From Piliocolobus tephrosceles (Eukaryota > Chordata > Mammalia > Primates > Cercopithecidae): a DNA stretch of 64,000 nucleotides. The notes beneath the pieces were generated by a model that worked only from the letters and a program-made list of their open reading frames with translations, ran no database searches and had not been told where the DNA came from. Made by a program: the position numbers and the translations under genes. The stretch lies in assembly GCF_002776525.5 (NCBI RefSeq), contig NC_045443.1, positions 38,590,531 to 38,654,530 of the forward strand, written 5' to 3'. Of this stretch, positions 46,713-58,542 are shown one piece after another (positions within the stretch are counted from its first letter, which is position 1; the number at the start of each line of letters is the position of its first letter).

Positions 46713-47525
46713 TATATTCGTCTCTATGACTACTGTTACAAATTGCTACAAATTCAGTAGCTTAAAACAACCCAACTGTATTATCATACAGTTCTGTAAA
46801 TCAAAAGTGCAAGCACAGCTCCCACTGGGCTAAAATCAAGGTGTTAGTGGGCTGAATTTCTTTCTGGGGTTTCTAGGGGAAAACCCATTTTCTTGACTTT
46901 TTTAGCTTCCAGAGAATGCCTGTATTCCTTGTCCCTTCTATCTTCATTTCAAAGCTAGCAATGTCCTTCTCAAGGAGCCATCTCTGTCTCTCTACAGTAG
47001 CAGGGAAGGCCCTCTACTTAAAAAAATAAATTAAACTTTTAAGTTCAGTGATACATGTACAGAATGTGCAGGTTTGTAACATAGGTTAACATGTGTCATG
47101 GGGGTTTGTTGTACAGGTTATTTCATCACTCAGATATTAAGCCTAGTGTCCATTCATTATTTTTCCTGATCCTCTCCCTCCTTGCACCCACCACCCTCCT
47201 ATAGGCCCCAGTGTCTGTTGTTCCCTTCTTTGTGCCCACGTGTTCTCATCATTTAGCTCCCACTTAGAAGTGAAAACATGCAGTATTTGGTTTTCTGTTT
47301 CTGTGTTAGTTTGCTAAGGATAATAGGCCCTCCACTTTTAATAATTTATGTGATTAGATTGACCCAGCTGGAATATAGGACAGACTCCTCACTTTAAGGT
47401 CAGTTCATTAGCAACCTTGATTACATCTACAGTCTTAATTCCATTTTGTCATACTTTGTAACATATTCACACTTTCCCAGATTAAGGAATGGGTATCTTT
47501 GGGGGTCCAATGTTCTGCTGCCCCA
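46713..47525 (-). mobile_element. MLT1 solo LTR, split by an L1P fragment
   Basis: Antisense MLT1 with flanks ACCCA (46708-46712) and ACCTA (47526-47530), a 5-bp duplication with one change. Landmarks are 'gggctaaaatcaaggtgtta' and, beyond the L1P insert, 'ttaaggtcagttcattagca'. Confidence 0.85.
47020..47324 (-). mobile_element. Primate L1 3' UTR fragment
   Basis: About 305 bp of antisense L1P 3' UTR ('gatacatgtacagaatgtgc', 'gcagtatttggttttctgtt'), heavily 5' truncated. Duplication AGGCCCTCTACTT / AGGCCCTCCACTT at 47007-47019 and 47325-47337. It sits within the MLT1 LTR. Confidence 0.9.
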
Positions 47526-47530
47526 ACCTA

Positions 47531-47971
47531 AGAGAAATGAAAATAAATGTCCACACAAATAGTCATATTCAAATGTTCATAGCAGCTTTATTCATAGTAG
47601 CCAATAACTGGAACCAATCTAAATGTCTACCAACTGGTGAATGAATAAACAAATTGTGGTATACTCATACAATAGACTACTACTCAGCAATGAAAAGGAA
47701 TAAACTACTCAGACACACAACCACATGAATACATCTCAAATGAATTATGCTGAGTGAAGGAAAATAGACACAAACAGCTATAAACTATTATTACATTCAC
47801 ATAAATTTATAGGGAAAGCAAAACCATAGTGACAAGAAGCAGATCATAAGTTGTTAGGGGAGAGAGAGGGAACTTACTGCAGAAGGATGAAGAGAACTTT
47901 ATGGAATGATGAGGATGTTCTGTATCACAAGTGTGGTGGTGATTAACACAATTGCTTATGTTTGTAAAAAC
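47531..47971 (+). mobile_element. L1M LINE, sense, middle block
   Basis: 'gttcatagcagctttattca', 'gactactactcagcaatgaa' and 'ggatgttctgtatcacaagt' follow L1M 3' UTR order. Cut by the AluY at 47982. Confidence 0.88.
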
Positions 47972-47981
47972 TCATCAAGCC

Positions 47982-48250
47982 GGCCAGGTGCGGTGGCTCA
48001 CGCCTGTAATCCCACTTTGGGAGGCCAAGGCGGGTGGATCACAAGGTCAGGAGATGGAGACCATCCTGGCTAACATGGTAAAATTCCGTCTCTACTAATA
48101 ATACAAAAAATTAGCCGGGCGTGGTAGCAGGCTGAGTGAGGCAGGAGAATGGCGTGAACCCGGTGGGCGGAGCTTGCAAGTGAGCAGAGATCACGCCACC
48201 ACACTCCAGCCTGGGTGACAGAACGAGACTCCGTCTCAAAAAAAAAAAAA
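47982..48250 (+). mobile_element. AluY with internal deletion
   Basis: Sense AluY lacking about 30 bp after 'ccgggcgtggtagcaggctg' and a small piece in the left arm. Duplication TCATCAAGCC at 47972-47981 and 48254-48263. Confidence 0.9.
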
Positions 48251-48263
48251 AGTTCATCAAGCC

Positions 48264-48385
48264 ACACCTTTAAAATTCAGAAGCTCAGTTGCCTATAAAT
48301 AAAATAAGATGGATAAATGAATAAAATAAATATATAAAATAAAATATATAGATTAAATATATGCATCAAATAAAATAGAATAAAA
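48264..48385 (+). repeat. L1M tail and AT-rich ATAAA-like tract
   Basis: The last L1M 3' bases grade into an imperfect (ATAAA)n tract at 48295-48385, probably the decayed poly(A) tail. Confidence 0.6.
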
Positions 48386-48735
48386 GGTGATTTTTAATAG
48401 CCAATTAGAGGACAATCTAAGAGGACTTTCTAGTAAGAATGAGAAGAGTCATGAGGCCTGTGAAAAAAATTTACAATGTAAAAGATAAGTGCAAAAGAAG
48501 AGAACTCAGAAACTGACCTCCTCTGCAATAAACTTTCTAAATAGACTGAAAAAAAGTAACAATAACATCTGCTTTTTATTTCCACCTAAAGACACTGCAC
48601 CTATGAAACCTAGAGAAACCATTCAAAAATGGAGGGGTCTAAGGCAAGGAAGAACTAGACTGAGATGTTAAAAAACACTATCATATCGACATTAAAATCT
48701 GCAACGTAGACATCTTTCCCCATTTGGGCACATGT
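48386..48735. other. Intergenic spacer
   Basis: Nothing recognised. Confidence 0.4.
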
Positions 48736-48739
48736 TGTT

Positions 48740-48900
48740 TATTCATTGTTTACTTGGTGGTTGCCTGATTCCCCCAGTGACCTGTAAGCACTTTGAGACC
48801 AGAGACCTTGTTATCTGTGGTCACCATTCAGCCCTCAGTACCTAGCACAGAGCCTTGCTTTTGGCAGGGGCTTCATAATATCAGTTGAATTAAGGAATGT
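48740..48900 (+). repeat. L2 LINE 3' end, sense
   Basis: 'gtaagcactttgagaccaga', 'gtacctagcacagagccttg', 'gcttcataatatcagttgaa' match the L2 3' end. Confidence 0.75.
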
Positions 48901-49435
48901 ACTATTTAAAACTATAAATAGTAAAATTAGTTACTTTACAAAATGGAATAATACAGAATGAGGAAGAAATCAGCTCCTCCATAACAAGTGAGTGCTACTT
49001 GTAAGTATTTAGAGAAAGAAAACAAAAAGCCAGGTCTTTAATGTTTTACAGACAAATCTCTGGGACACCTTTCAAGCCTGTGTGACCAGCCCCCTTTATA
49101 TGTAGGTTTTTTGAAGTTAGCTAATTTATGAGTAAGAGATTCACCTTTCTTTCTCCTGTTGTGCATAAGAGGTCTCACCTCCCCCATATGAGTGTAAAAG
49201 ATCCTTCTCATCAGATCTCAACTCCCCTGCTTGGCACAAGGCAATTTTCCTCTTTACTGTCTTCCTCCTGCAATGCTCTTCCTGTATATAGCATCTTACA
49301 TTCTTAAATGGTGGTCTTATTTTCTGCAAGAGGAGCCATTAAGATAATGCTTCTAAAAATCTTTCATAAGAAAAATGCCTAGAATATAACATTAGTTTTT
49401 TAGCACTAAATAAAAATGCACAGAAAAATACTGGG
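48901..49435. other. Intergenic spacer
   Basis: No repeat or gene recognised. Confidence 0.4.
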
Positions 49436-49439
49436 AGAA

Positions 49440-49560
49440 AAATGAACCACATGGTTAAGAATTATTACTTCTGGGGGATGAAATTTGGGCTATTTTAATT
49501 ATCTATCTTTATACTTTCCTAGTCATTTTTTTCTTTCATTATTAAAAAAAATGAAGAAAA
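49440..49560 (+). repeat. HAL1/L1M 3' scrap
   Basis: 'acttctgggggatgaaattt' and 'ttatactttcctagtcattt' resemble a HAL1/L1ME 3' end. Short and uncertain. Confidence 0.35.
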
Positions 49561-49723
49561 AGCAAACAAAATAATGAGAGTTCTAAACGAGGAGTGATCT
49601 AGAAAAAAAAATCTATTATTTCTCTGTTTTATCATATTGAATACCAGCTGTATATATAGGAAGGGTGACTGCAAACATACATTTGTACCTATAGTAATTG
49701 GTGGAATGCAGTAAGAACCACTG

Positions 49724-50144
49724 GTTTTTTTTTTTTTTTTTTTTCCCATTTTTTTTTTTTTCCTTTTTTTTTTTTTTAATTATACTTTATGTTCTAGGGT
49801 ACATGTGCACAACGTGCAGGTTTGTTACATATGTATACATGTGCCATGTGGGTGTGCTGCAACCATTAACTCATCATTTACATTAGGTATATCTCCTAAT
49901 GCCATCCCTACCCCTTCTCCCCACACCATGATAGGCCCTGGTGTGTGATGTTCCCCTTCCTGTATCCAAGTGTTCTCATTGTTCAATTCCCACCTGTGAG
50001 TGAGAACATGCGGTGTTTGGTTTTCTGTTCTTGTGATAGTTTGCTGAGAATGATGGTTTCCAGCTGCATCCAAGTCCCTACAAAGGACACTAACTCATCC
50101 CTTTTTATGGCTGCATAGTATTCCATGGTGTATATGTGCCACAT
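49724..50144 (-). mobile_element. L1PA 3' UTR fragment
   Basis: Long interrupted T-run (49725-49778), then young-looking antisense L1PA 3' UTR ('acatgtgcacaacgtgcagg') to 'tatatgtgccaca', 5' truncated. Duplication TAAGAACCACTG at 49712-49723 and 50145-50156. Confidence 0.93.
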
Positions 50145-50169
50145 TAAGAACCACTGTTAAAGCAAACTA

Positions 50170-50588
50170 AAGATGGCCTGAGAAGGACTTCCTACTTCTA
50201 TATCTGAGTCCTTGTGGACAAACTGCAACCTAGCTTAATAGACAGACAAGACTAAAACCTAACTTAGGAGTATATGCCTATAACAGTAGTTGAGTCTTGG
50301 CCAATCCCAGCAGCCATACTTCCACCATTCATCCACTGCTGAGCGTTCAAACTGTGTTCAAATAAGGCAAATGCCAATCTGTAACCAATCTAGCCATTCT
50401 GTAGCTCACTTCCAATTTCTGTAAGTCACTTCCCTTTTTTTATCTATAAATCTTCTTGTAACACATGGCTGGACTGGAGTCTCTGTGAATCTACTGTGAT
50501 TCTGGAGGCTTCACGATCCACCAATCGTTCATTGCTCGATTAAATCTTTTAAATTTAATTCAGCTGAAGTTTTCCTTTTATCACCACA
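50170..50588 (+). mobile_element. ERV-type solo LTR
   Basis: LTR organisation: CTATAAATC box at about 50443, 'tggctggactggagtctctg' initiation-like block, ATTAAA signal at 50540 and a CACCACA end. Resembles MER68/MER74-like LTRs, uncertain. The start is not clear. Confidence 0.55.
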
Positions 50589-50766
50589 GATAATACCCTG
50601 TGAATGTCTTGAGCAGAAAAACATACATATGTATGCAAGACCTTTTTGGACAGTATTGAGAACTGTATACTTGGCCTACAAGATGGCATGACAAATTTTA
50701 TGTATCCATCTGAAATCATTACTTTGGAGACTGGAAAGAAAAGTAGAAAGGGACATAGAGTTTCAT

Positions 50767-50985
50767 CATGGTTTTCAACAAGGAATGATTTTGTCCTTCA
50801 GGGGACATCTGGTAATATCTGAAGACATATTTGATTGTCACAACTGTAGCAGATGGGGTACAACAAGTATCTACAGGGTAGATCCAGTGATGCTGCTAAG
50901 CCTCCTGCCATACACATGACAGCTCCCTGCAAGGTATCATCCAGCCCAACGTGTCTACAGTGCTGTGTTTCAGAAATTCCAAGTT
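50767..50985 (+). mobile_element. MER20 (hAT-Charlie MITE)
   Basis: 'tggttttcaacaaggaatga', 'ttcaggggacatctggtaat', 'gatgctgctaagcctcctgc' and the end region 'gtgctgtgtttcagaaattc' follow MER20 over its usual ~219 bp. Confidence 0.88.
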
Positions 50986-53808
50986 AGACAACACTAAAGT
51001 TTTATGTAATTATATAATGAAATATTTGTTTTGGGGGGATTTTTTTATTGTTGGATATATAATATTAGTGACTTTGCTGTGAGATCACTAGCAGGTAATT
51101 GGGTAATCCTGCCAACATTTATATACTACTCCGAATGACCACACTTTACAAGATTTTGAAGGACTCAAATGTCTAAACCAACATCAGATTAAAACCCGGA
51201 AAGATTGTTTCGCTCAGTGCCCTGGATGCTGCCTGAAAATAAGATAATTGGATATACAAACACGAAAGGTAAGAAAGAAGATCTGTCTGATTTGTCTTAG
51301 ATGTGATATTTATCCTACAATTACAGATTAAGAGGTGAAGAGGAGGAGAAAGAATCCATCATTGTCTAGAGACATTTTCCAAATAGTATTTATAGTTTCC
51401 TGCGAGTGTAACCTTTTGCTTGGTAGATAACAAACTTTATGCAGCATGCTGAGTCTGTCATTAAACATTTGCCTGAAGATCTGAGTGTTAACATCAGTGA
51501 CATGGTTTCCTAGACATGTCACATTTCCTCTGCCTGTCACGAAGAATTATAGCTTCTGTGACTTTCACTATAATAGCAGCTATTTGTGATATTTTAACCT
51601 AATGTAGAGCCTCAGAAGACAAACAACAGGAACAATAAAACATCTGCCAGAAACTTGCTTGAAGGAAGGGATTGTAAGTGTTAAGAGGATTCCAAATAAA
51701 GAGCAAAACCTTGGGTGTCGAATACTACAGGATGTGAGTTCATTAACTTCCCTGTAATTTATGTCTTGATTATCTCCACATCCCAAAGGGGGAAATTCTA
51801 ATTCACCTATGTTGGCTTTTTTTGGTAAAATTGTAGGCAAAGCCAGAAAATGTAGAGCTTAATTTTGTTTTTCTACCTTTATAGGCTCGGGCAGGAGAGA
51901 GAGCATACTACAATCAAACACAAAGGATTCTCTTTCATGAGAGTTTTATTCTTCTGTATAGATTCTTGCCATGGCTTGATTTTTGTTTTGTGGCAGGAAC
52001 AGAGGGTGGCAGGGGAATTGGCTGTTTTCCTTTTTAATGAGAAACCCAGAGTCAAAACTATCGTCGAGATTTCTCCTTTCTTCCCCTCCAGCCTATCAGA
52101 GTCGAATGCTCACAACAGGCTCAGGAGCAATGAGCTCCAGCTCTGTAAAGACCAAATCGACTAAACAAAATAAACCGTGTCATTTCATGCTAATTCAAAG
52201 ACTCATTCCAACTGCTGTGTGATGAGGAAGCCAAGAACTGAACTGTAACCCAAACACAAACACGTTGCATTGCCAGGAAATGGCTAATGCAGCCTCCCAT
52301 TACACAGAGCTTTCAAAATGTTTTAAGGGTTGATGAATACATCATTTTGGAAAGAGTTCAAACATATGCAGCATTAAGTCTACAAATATATCTTTCTTAC
52401 AAAAATAATCCCACTGCCTTTGAATGTGAATGGGGAAATGGAGCATTGGAGTCAAGGCCTGGAACTAGGGCTTCATTGTAATTTGCTCATCCATTGGACT
52501 GCACCTAGTTGCTGTAGCCTCATCAGAGCACCTCCTCGCTCCATCTATCTCCCTCTCAGAAAAGAAGCACAGCTACTCTAGAGTCTTACCTTCAAGAATG
52601 AGAGATACATTGCAAATCTCTTTAGAGTGCTCTGCGCTGTCATAAAACGAGTATTTTCAAAGTCACTTTTAAAGAGAAAGAAAGGTGATTCCCTCGTCCC
52701 ATAGAAAGGACACGATGAAGACTAAAAGTCCCCTTTGTGCCCGTTTGTGGGACTGTACAGCAAAATCCAGATAGGCTATGAAACATAGTTAGGCTCCAGG
52801 CACTAACCATTTACCATTTGTGAAAATAAAGCTGTCTCTAAAAATGGAATTGGTCATAGGTGAATCAGCATAACAAAAATATTCCCTCGCCGGGGCCCAA
52901 ACACTTACAATACCAGCCCGGTTCGTTTGAGCTGAACTCTTGACTTATGTTAGTCTTGACCCAGACAATGAGATCTACTCTCAAAACTCCAATACACCCA
53001 AGAAGGCCTTCTTCCCAAAGGGCTCTAACTGGGTACTGTCAAAGTAGTGGGAAGACAGCAGTCAGAGCCCTCTGCTGGAACTGAGTTAGCCGTGCAAGTT
53101 AAGGGTTGCTCCTGCAGTGGAGGGGTGAGAGTTTCCAGGGACGTCTATGCCAGCTATTTACCTGTTTTTTTTCTCAGCTCTAAGTTCATACTTCTATCCT
53201 TTGCTCTATGAAGCCCAGGCCAGAGCTCTGCATACTGGCTTCCTGTTAAGCCCGGATGATGCAAGGAGCAAAAATAAAACCAGAAAGCGGGAGGAGGCAA
53301 AAAGGACTTCTTTCCTATTATTCCAACATGTTCCTGTCAGAGTCACTCCAGTAGGGTCTGTGGGTCTAGCATCAGCATGCGACTACAGTCAGCTTCTGAG
53401 CCACTTTCAGACCAGCCTCGGCAGCATGGGCACGGTGACTCAACAGAAACCTGAACACCGACTGGATGGGGCTTGCATTCCCAGCTCCTAATTTGGGGCC
53501 ATTCCTTTAGTTTTCCTCAGTTCCAAGGGTGGTAGCTATTTTTTATTATTATCTTAGTTTTGCCTTTATGCTCTTTTGGCCCACTAACAGCTGTGTAATG
53601 TATCCTCTATATGAAATCCTGACTGTCGGCAATTCTTCCTACCACATAAGATGCTCCACTTTCCAGGCTGGATCCTGACAGTAAAGCATGGTGGAAGGTG
53701 AAAGTTCAGAGGAGGAAACGGTGGGGAGTTGGGGAAGTAATGGAAACCTGGGTCTGTAGAGAGGGCTGAGTCTTCCATTTGATGATCAATTAGAGGTGAG
53801 GATTAGAC
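50986..53808. other. Repeat-free single-copy block, about 2.8 kb
   Basis: No transposon or low-complexity array is visible, which is unusual for this window. An ATGCTAAT octamer-like word is at 52187. Short frames (for example 51865-52164 and 53147-53491) show no domains or convincing exon borders. It could hold conserved non-coding DNA. Confidence 0.4.
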
Positions 53809-53811
53809 CTG

Positions 53812-54233
53812 CAGTGTCCAATTGGGCAGCCTTTAAAACATGGCTAGTGTGAACAAGAGACTGAATGTAAATTATTTGTCAATAATCATTTGGGCTATTG
53901 AAAAACTTTTTAGTGTGTTTGGAACAACTTAAGCAAGTGAATCTACTTTTTTCACTGTAAGTTTTATGAAATCTATGTAGATAGCAATTATCTCTGATGA
54001 AATGTTACCATACAAATCAATATGCTATGAATAAAAAAGAATGTATGTAAACACCTCAAATTTTACAATAATTTTATGTTGAAATGATACAATTTTGAAT
54101 ATAGCATGTTGAATTAAAGGTATTGCTGAAGTTAATTTCACCTTTTTTAACTTTTTGAAAGTGGTTACTAGAAATTTTAAAGTTACATCTATGGTTTGCA
54201 TTATACTTCTATTGGAAAGCACAGCTCTAGGCT
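53812..54233. mobile_element. DNA-transposon-like element (hAT-type ends)
   Basis: Ends CTGCAGTGTCCAATTG and the near inverse CTATTGGAAAGCACAGCTCTAG. The interior has 'taaaacatggctagtgtgaa' and 'gttaatttcaccttttttaa' as in a common mammalian MITE. Family name not certain. Confidence 0.55.
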
Positions 54234-55065
54234 CTTATTTCTCATACCTGCAATGTCCATGTTTTTCATCTAAACACATTACATTTGTTACTGTTCATTT
54301 AGCAGCATATAACAAAAGCCAACTCTAGATAGCTTAATAAAAACAAATTGCAAGATACACAGACAACAACAGCAAGCAGAGTTGAAACTTGAATTAAGAA
54401 CAGTCCTATAAGAAAGCCTGAAGCACACAGCACTAGCCTGGGTTTGGTACCAAAGGACTCAACCTCTGCATACTTTCTAACTTCCCAACATGTTATTGTT
54501 TGGCCAGATGGCAAGCCAAATAACAGAAACACATAAATAGCAGAATCCAGATAAAAGACCATCCCTCTATATTCAGTCTAACAGTAGCAGATAATTAGCT
54601 TATGATGTCTGAATCATTCAATATGCTTTCAAATTTCACAACAAAGCCATCCACATGATTACAACTAATTTGTTATAAGTCAAGGTTCGCCAGTAAAATG
54701 GGAGTGAGGATTCTGGATTGGAGGTTGTGAGGAAAGAAATATAGAAAGATAGCATCAGCAATTATACCATACCCTTAAATCGAATGTTTCTACATATTTC
54801 CACAAGACAGGCTTCCTATTAAGGTTGTCTCTTTTCTAATTATAAGAAAACTAGTTTTACACAGAAGTTTTCTATGTTACAGCCAATATGTCTCCATTAC
54901 ATTTCTTTAATTTCTGTAACAACATAAAGACCAATCAAGTAATATGCAAATTCTTATTAAATGTCTACTATGAAACAAAGCACTAGAGGAGGGGACATGG
55001 GCATTGAGGAGACAACAATGTCTTCTTGGCAAGAAACTTGCAAAAAAGAGAAAGAGAAAATACAG
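54234..55065. other. Intergenic, unassigned
   Basis: No gene or clear repeat. Confidence 0.4.
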
Positions 55066-55392
55066 AATACTACAACTTTGGCTTTGGAAGGGACTTTGGA
55101 GGTCACCTAATACAATCTGCTAGTCTACGGATAATTCAGCTCCTGCACCTCTCCCCAGGAGTGTTCAGCTTCTGGTTAAAGCTGTTTAAACAGGGACACA
55201 GAATTCACTGCCTTAGGAGCCTGTCTATTCCATTTTTGTGCTGCTTTTATGTTTAGCCAGATCTTTGTGCAAAATCAAAAAATGCCCCATTACAATTTCT
55301 ACTCACTGGTCCTTTTACTTTCTTTATAAACAATAGCCCTTCAAGTATTTAAAGTCCCCTATCATATCCCCTGTCCTTTTTTTATGGACAGC
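55066..55392 (+). repeat. L3/CR1 LINE, first part
   Basis: 'ggaagggactttggaggtca', 'gggacacagaattcactgcc', 'atttctactcactggtcctt' and 'agcccttcaagtatttaaag' are in L3 order. It continues at 55915. Confidence 0.65.
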
Positions 55393-55649
55393 ATTGCCAT
55401 ATGATGCTTTGTGATGGAAAAAAAAAAAAGAGTATTCCATGGTGAAATGCACTTAGAAAAATAGAGTATATTCTAATCCTGTCTTGAAAATACACTTTTT
55501 GTTCTCTTGAAACTGTGAGCATTCTAGCAGTAAGAAAACCCTTCTACCTGCACTACAGCAAGCGCTTTCCAAACCCATTTGACCGCAAAAATCTTATTTC
55601 TCCCAATTTCACCTTAGCACCACACATAATTATAGTGCAATAGAAAATT

Positions 55650-55830
55650 TATCACTTCATTCACTCATTCAACAAATGCTGATGAAGCACCCAAATTGCA
55701 CCAGGCTTTGTGATACGTGCTGGGATCACTACAGCAGATAAAAATGATTGCTGACTTCCCAGAGCATAAAGTCTAGTATGAAAGATGAACAATTAAATGA
55801 GCAATAATATAAAAAGTTAACACAGAAATT
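55650..55830 (-). repeat. L2 3' end, antisense
   Basis: 'cattcactcattcaacaaat' followed by 'gctgggatcactacagcaga' is antisense L2, lying between the two L3 parts. Confidence 0.65.
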
Positions 55831-55914
55831 GTTGGGGAAGTGTAATTTTATGGGAACACACTTTGGGCACTGCTGCTGTGGGCTGAACAGCCTCAGATTT
55901 TCCCTTGGTTCTTT

Positions 55915-56065
55915 GGACAGCATGGTTTCCAGGCTCCGCCCTTCTGGTCATTGCCGTTTCCCTACTCTGGTTTGTCAAGGTCCCTCAGAAAGAGGACCCA
56001 AACTAAACCCAATACTCTAGGAATGATTTGACCAGGAGCGCCTCAGACAGACACTGGATGAGAGG
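55915..56065 (+). repeat. L3/CR1 LINE, second part
   Basis: 'gacagcatggtttccaggct' and 'cccaatactctaggaatgat' then 'ttgaccaggagcgcctcaga' continue the L3 sequence from 55392. Confidence 0.6.
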
Positions 56066-56138
56066 ATTTGGGTGTTTGTTCAGGACATCGAACTTTACTT
56101 GATGCAGCCTGCTGTACAAATATAGAATGCTAAAAATA

Positions 56139-56441
56139 GTCTGGGCGCAGTGGCTCACACCGGTAATCCTAACCCTTTGGGAGGCTGAGGAGGGTGGATC
56201 ACTTGAGGCCAGGAGTTCAAGACCAGCCTGGCCAACATGGCAAAACCCCATCCCTATTAAAAATACAAAAATTAGCTGGGCATGGTGGTGCATGCCTATA
56301 ATTCCAGCTACTCGAGAGACGGAGGCACGAGAATCACTTGAACCCTAAAGGTGGGGGTTGCAGTGAGCTGAGATTATGCCACTGCACCCCAGCCTGGGTG
56401 ACAGAGTGAGACACTGTCTCCAAATTTTTTTTAAAAAGTGT
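56139..56441 (+). mobile_element. AluS element
   Basis: Sense Alu with a worn right arm and a tail turned to T/A mix. Duplication TAAAAATA at 56131-56138 and 56442-56449. Confidence 0.88.
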
Positions 56442-56449
56442 TAAAAATA

Positions 56450-57060
56450 ACAAGCAAACAATAGCTTATTACAATAAAATGAGATATTCCCAAAAAGTTT
56501 ATTAATGATAGACCAAAGAAAGCTAATTTCCATTGTGAGAGACTAGATAAGGCTTCAAGAAATATTTGCATTGAATCTGGATGAGAGTAGAATTTGGATA
56601 GGAAATTCCTTCAGAATGTTCACAGAAACATATAAACTAAATGAGATCTGGGAAAGTCAAATTTGACCATGATCCCCCATAAGCTGCTTAGAAACATTGA
56701 AAGCAAACTCACAGTTCAGAAGTAAATTTGTGGCATCTAATCATAGATTCCAAGTTTCCCAATGAAATCAGATGGCGTATTAGAGGATTTATGTTTAGGG
56801 TGGCATTGATTGACCTTTCGAATGTCTTCCAGAGATCAAAGAATCTGCCTCCTCTCACCTAGTGAAATCTAGGTGGGAGTGGAAACAGAGACTGCTCATG
56901 TCAACAGTGGCTCAGGATGGGAAAGGAACACTCAGAAGACAGTGGAACCAGCTTACCTAGGAGAATCTGTACTGCAAGGAACAGGAGGTTTAACAAAGCT
57001 TAAAGAAGTGACCCTCTTATATATTAAGATGGTATCATAACTAACGTGTCATTATTATTA
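56450..57060. other. Single-copy intergenic
   Basis: Nothing recognised. Confidence 0.45.
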
Positions 57061-57074
57061 ATAAGCAAAAGCAG

Positions 57075-57391
57075 CTGGGCACAGTGGCTCATGCCTGTAA
57101 TCTCAGCACTTGGAGAGGCCGAGGTGGGTGGATCACTTGAGGTCAGGAGTTCAAGGCTAGCCTGGCCAACGTGGTGAAACCATCTCTTCTAAGAAAAAAT
57201 ACAAAACTTAGCAGGGCGTGGTGGTAGGTGCCTGTAATCCCAGTTACTCAGGAGGCTGAGGTAGAAGAATTACTTGAGCCCGGGAGGCAGAGGTTGCAGT
57301 GAGCCAAGAGCACACCACTGCACTCCAGCCTGGGTAACAGAGCAAGACTTCATCTCAAAAAATAATTAAATTAAATTAAATTAAATTAAAA
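57075..57391 (+). mobile_element. AluS element with (ATTAA)n tail
   Basis: Sense Alu. The tail has become an imperfect (ATTAA)n run at 57364-57390. Duplication ATAAGCAAAAGCAG / ATAAGTAAAAGCAG at 57061-57074 and 57392-57405. Confidence 0.93.
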
Positions 57392-57405
57392 ATAAGTAAA
57401 AGCAG

Positions 57406-58175
57406 CCCTGAGAGTCAAATGCGAAACAGGCTCAGATAGAAAAAGTCACAGAACAAATTCCCCCATTGCCCACCTATCCCTGTAGAACCCAGTACTGTGC
57501 TTGCTAAAATTGTCCCCAGAATTTGCAAAGGGAAGAGTAGACAATTCAATCTATTCTTCTCTTTTTGCCCTGATTAAACATTAGAGGCTATTCAAAGCAA
57601 TAGCTGGGAAGCATTTTTTATTATTACCATTATCATTCCGGTTTTCATTCCTCCATGCCTCCTGTCTCCCCCATTAGCATGGATAATTGAGAGCTGGCAT
57701 TTAAATCAGTAATATTTAACACTAATAGCTCGATCCTATTGCTACCTCCTAACCTCACACACCATCTGACTGCACCTGGTCACTTTGAAGGACACTAATG
57801 TCCTTAACATCATAATTGGCCACAACTTATTGGTTATACATGAGAGGCCCTACTTTGTTTACTTTTAATTTGAGTTCCAGAAATGGTTCTATTCATCATC
57901 ATCAAGGGAGAATCCAAAAGGGCAAACTTAAAGCTATATGCTCAACACTCTGATGAAATCAAAAATTTTCAACAATTGTCTGCAGGGGGTTTCTATACCC
58001 AGTTAAGACTTCCAAAGGGTGGGCATTTCTGAATAGCATTTTTCTATTTAATTTTGTTGTTTGATCTCAACATTTATTTATATTTTCCTACTAATAATTT
58101 TAGTTTGCTGTAAAAATGACCAATAGCAACCAGGTATACTTTACTTTCATCATTTATTTTACCTGCTAGGTGGAA
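57406..58175. other. Single-copy intergenic
   Basis: Nothing recognised. Confidence 0.45.
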
Positions 58176-58177
58176 AT

Positions 58178-58230
58178 ATAGAAGGAAGGGAGGGAGGGAG
58201 GAGGGAGGGAGGGAGGGGAGGAGGGAGGGA
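58178..58230 (+). repeat. G-rich polypurine tract (GGGA/GGA)n
   Basis: Uninterrupted purines with at least eight GGG runs separated by one to three bases. It fits the G-quadruplex sequence pattern on the plus strand. Confidence 0.92.
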
Positions 58231-58537
58231 ATTTATGAATTCTGAAGGAACAGAGAGTCAGATGAAAGAGAAGAATGATGGAAGCAGGAGAGAAACAGAG
58301 CCTACAAGCGATGTTCAGAGAAAAGCATTTGTCATAGATCTGACACATGCATGGTAAGTACAGCAAAACCTGTATTAGTTTTTTTCTATGTGTATGTTCA
58401 TTTAATTGATGAGCTTTTCTATGAACCTTTTTCTATGTATGAGCTGGTAATGTTAGAATATGAATGGATACAAAAGAATACGAGAGCTATTGTCTTGCCC
58501 TTAGATAACTGAAAAGTTATGTGTTAGAAATTTCCAT
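58231..58537. other. Intergenic spacer
   Basis: A direct repeat of TTTTTCTATGT occurs at about 58381 and 58428. Otherwise nothing. Confidence 0.4.
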
Positions 58538-58542
58538 CCCTA

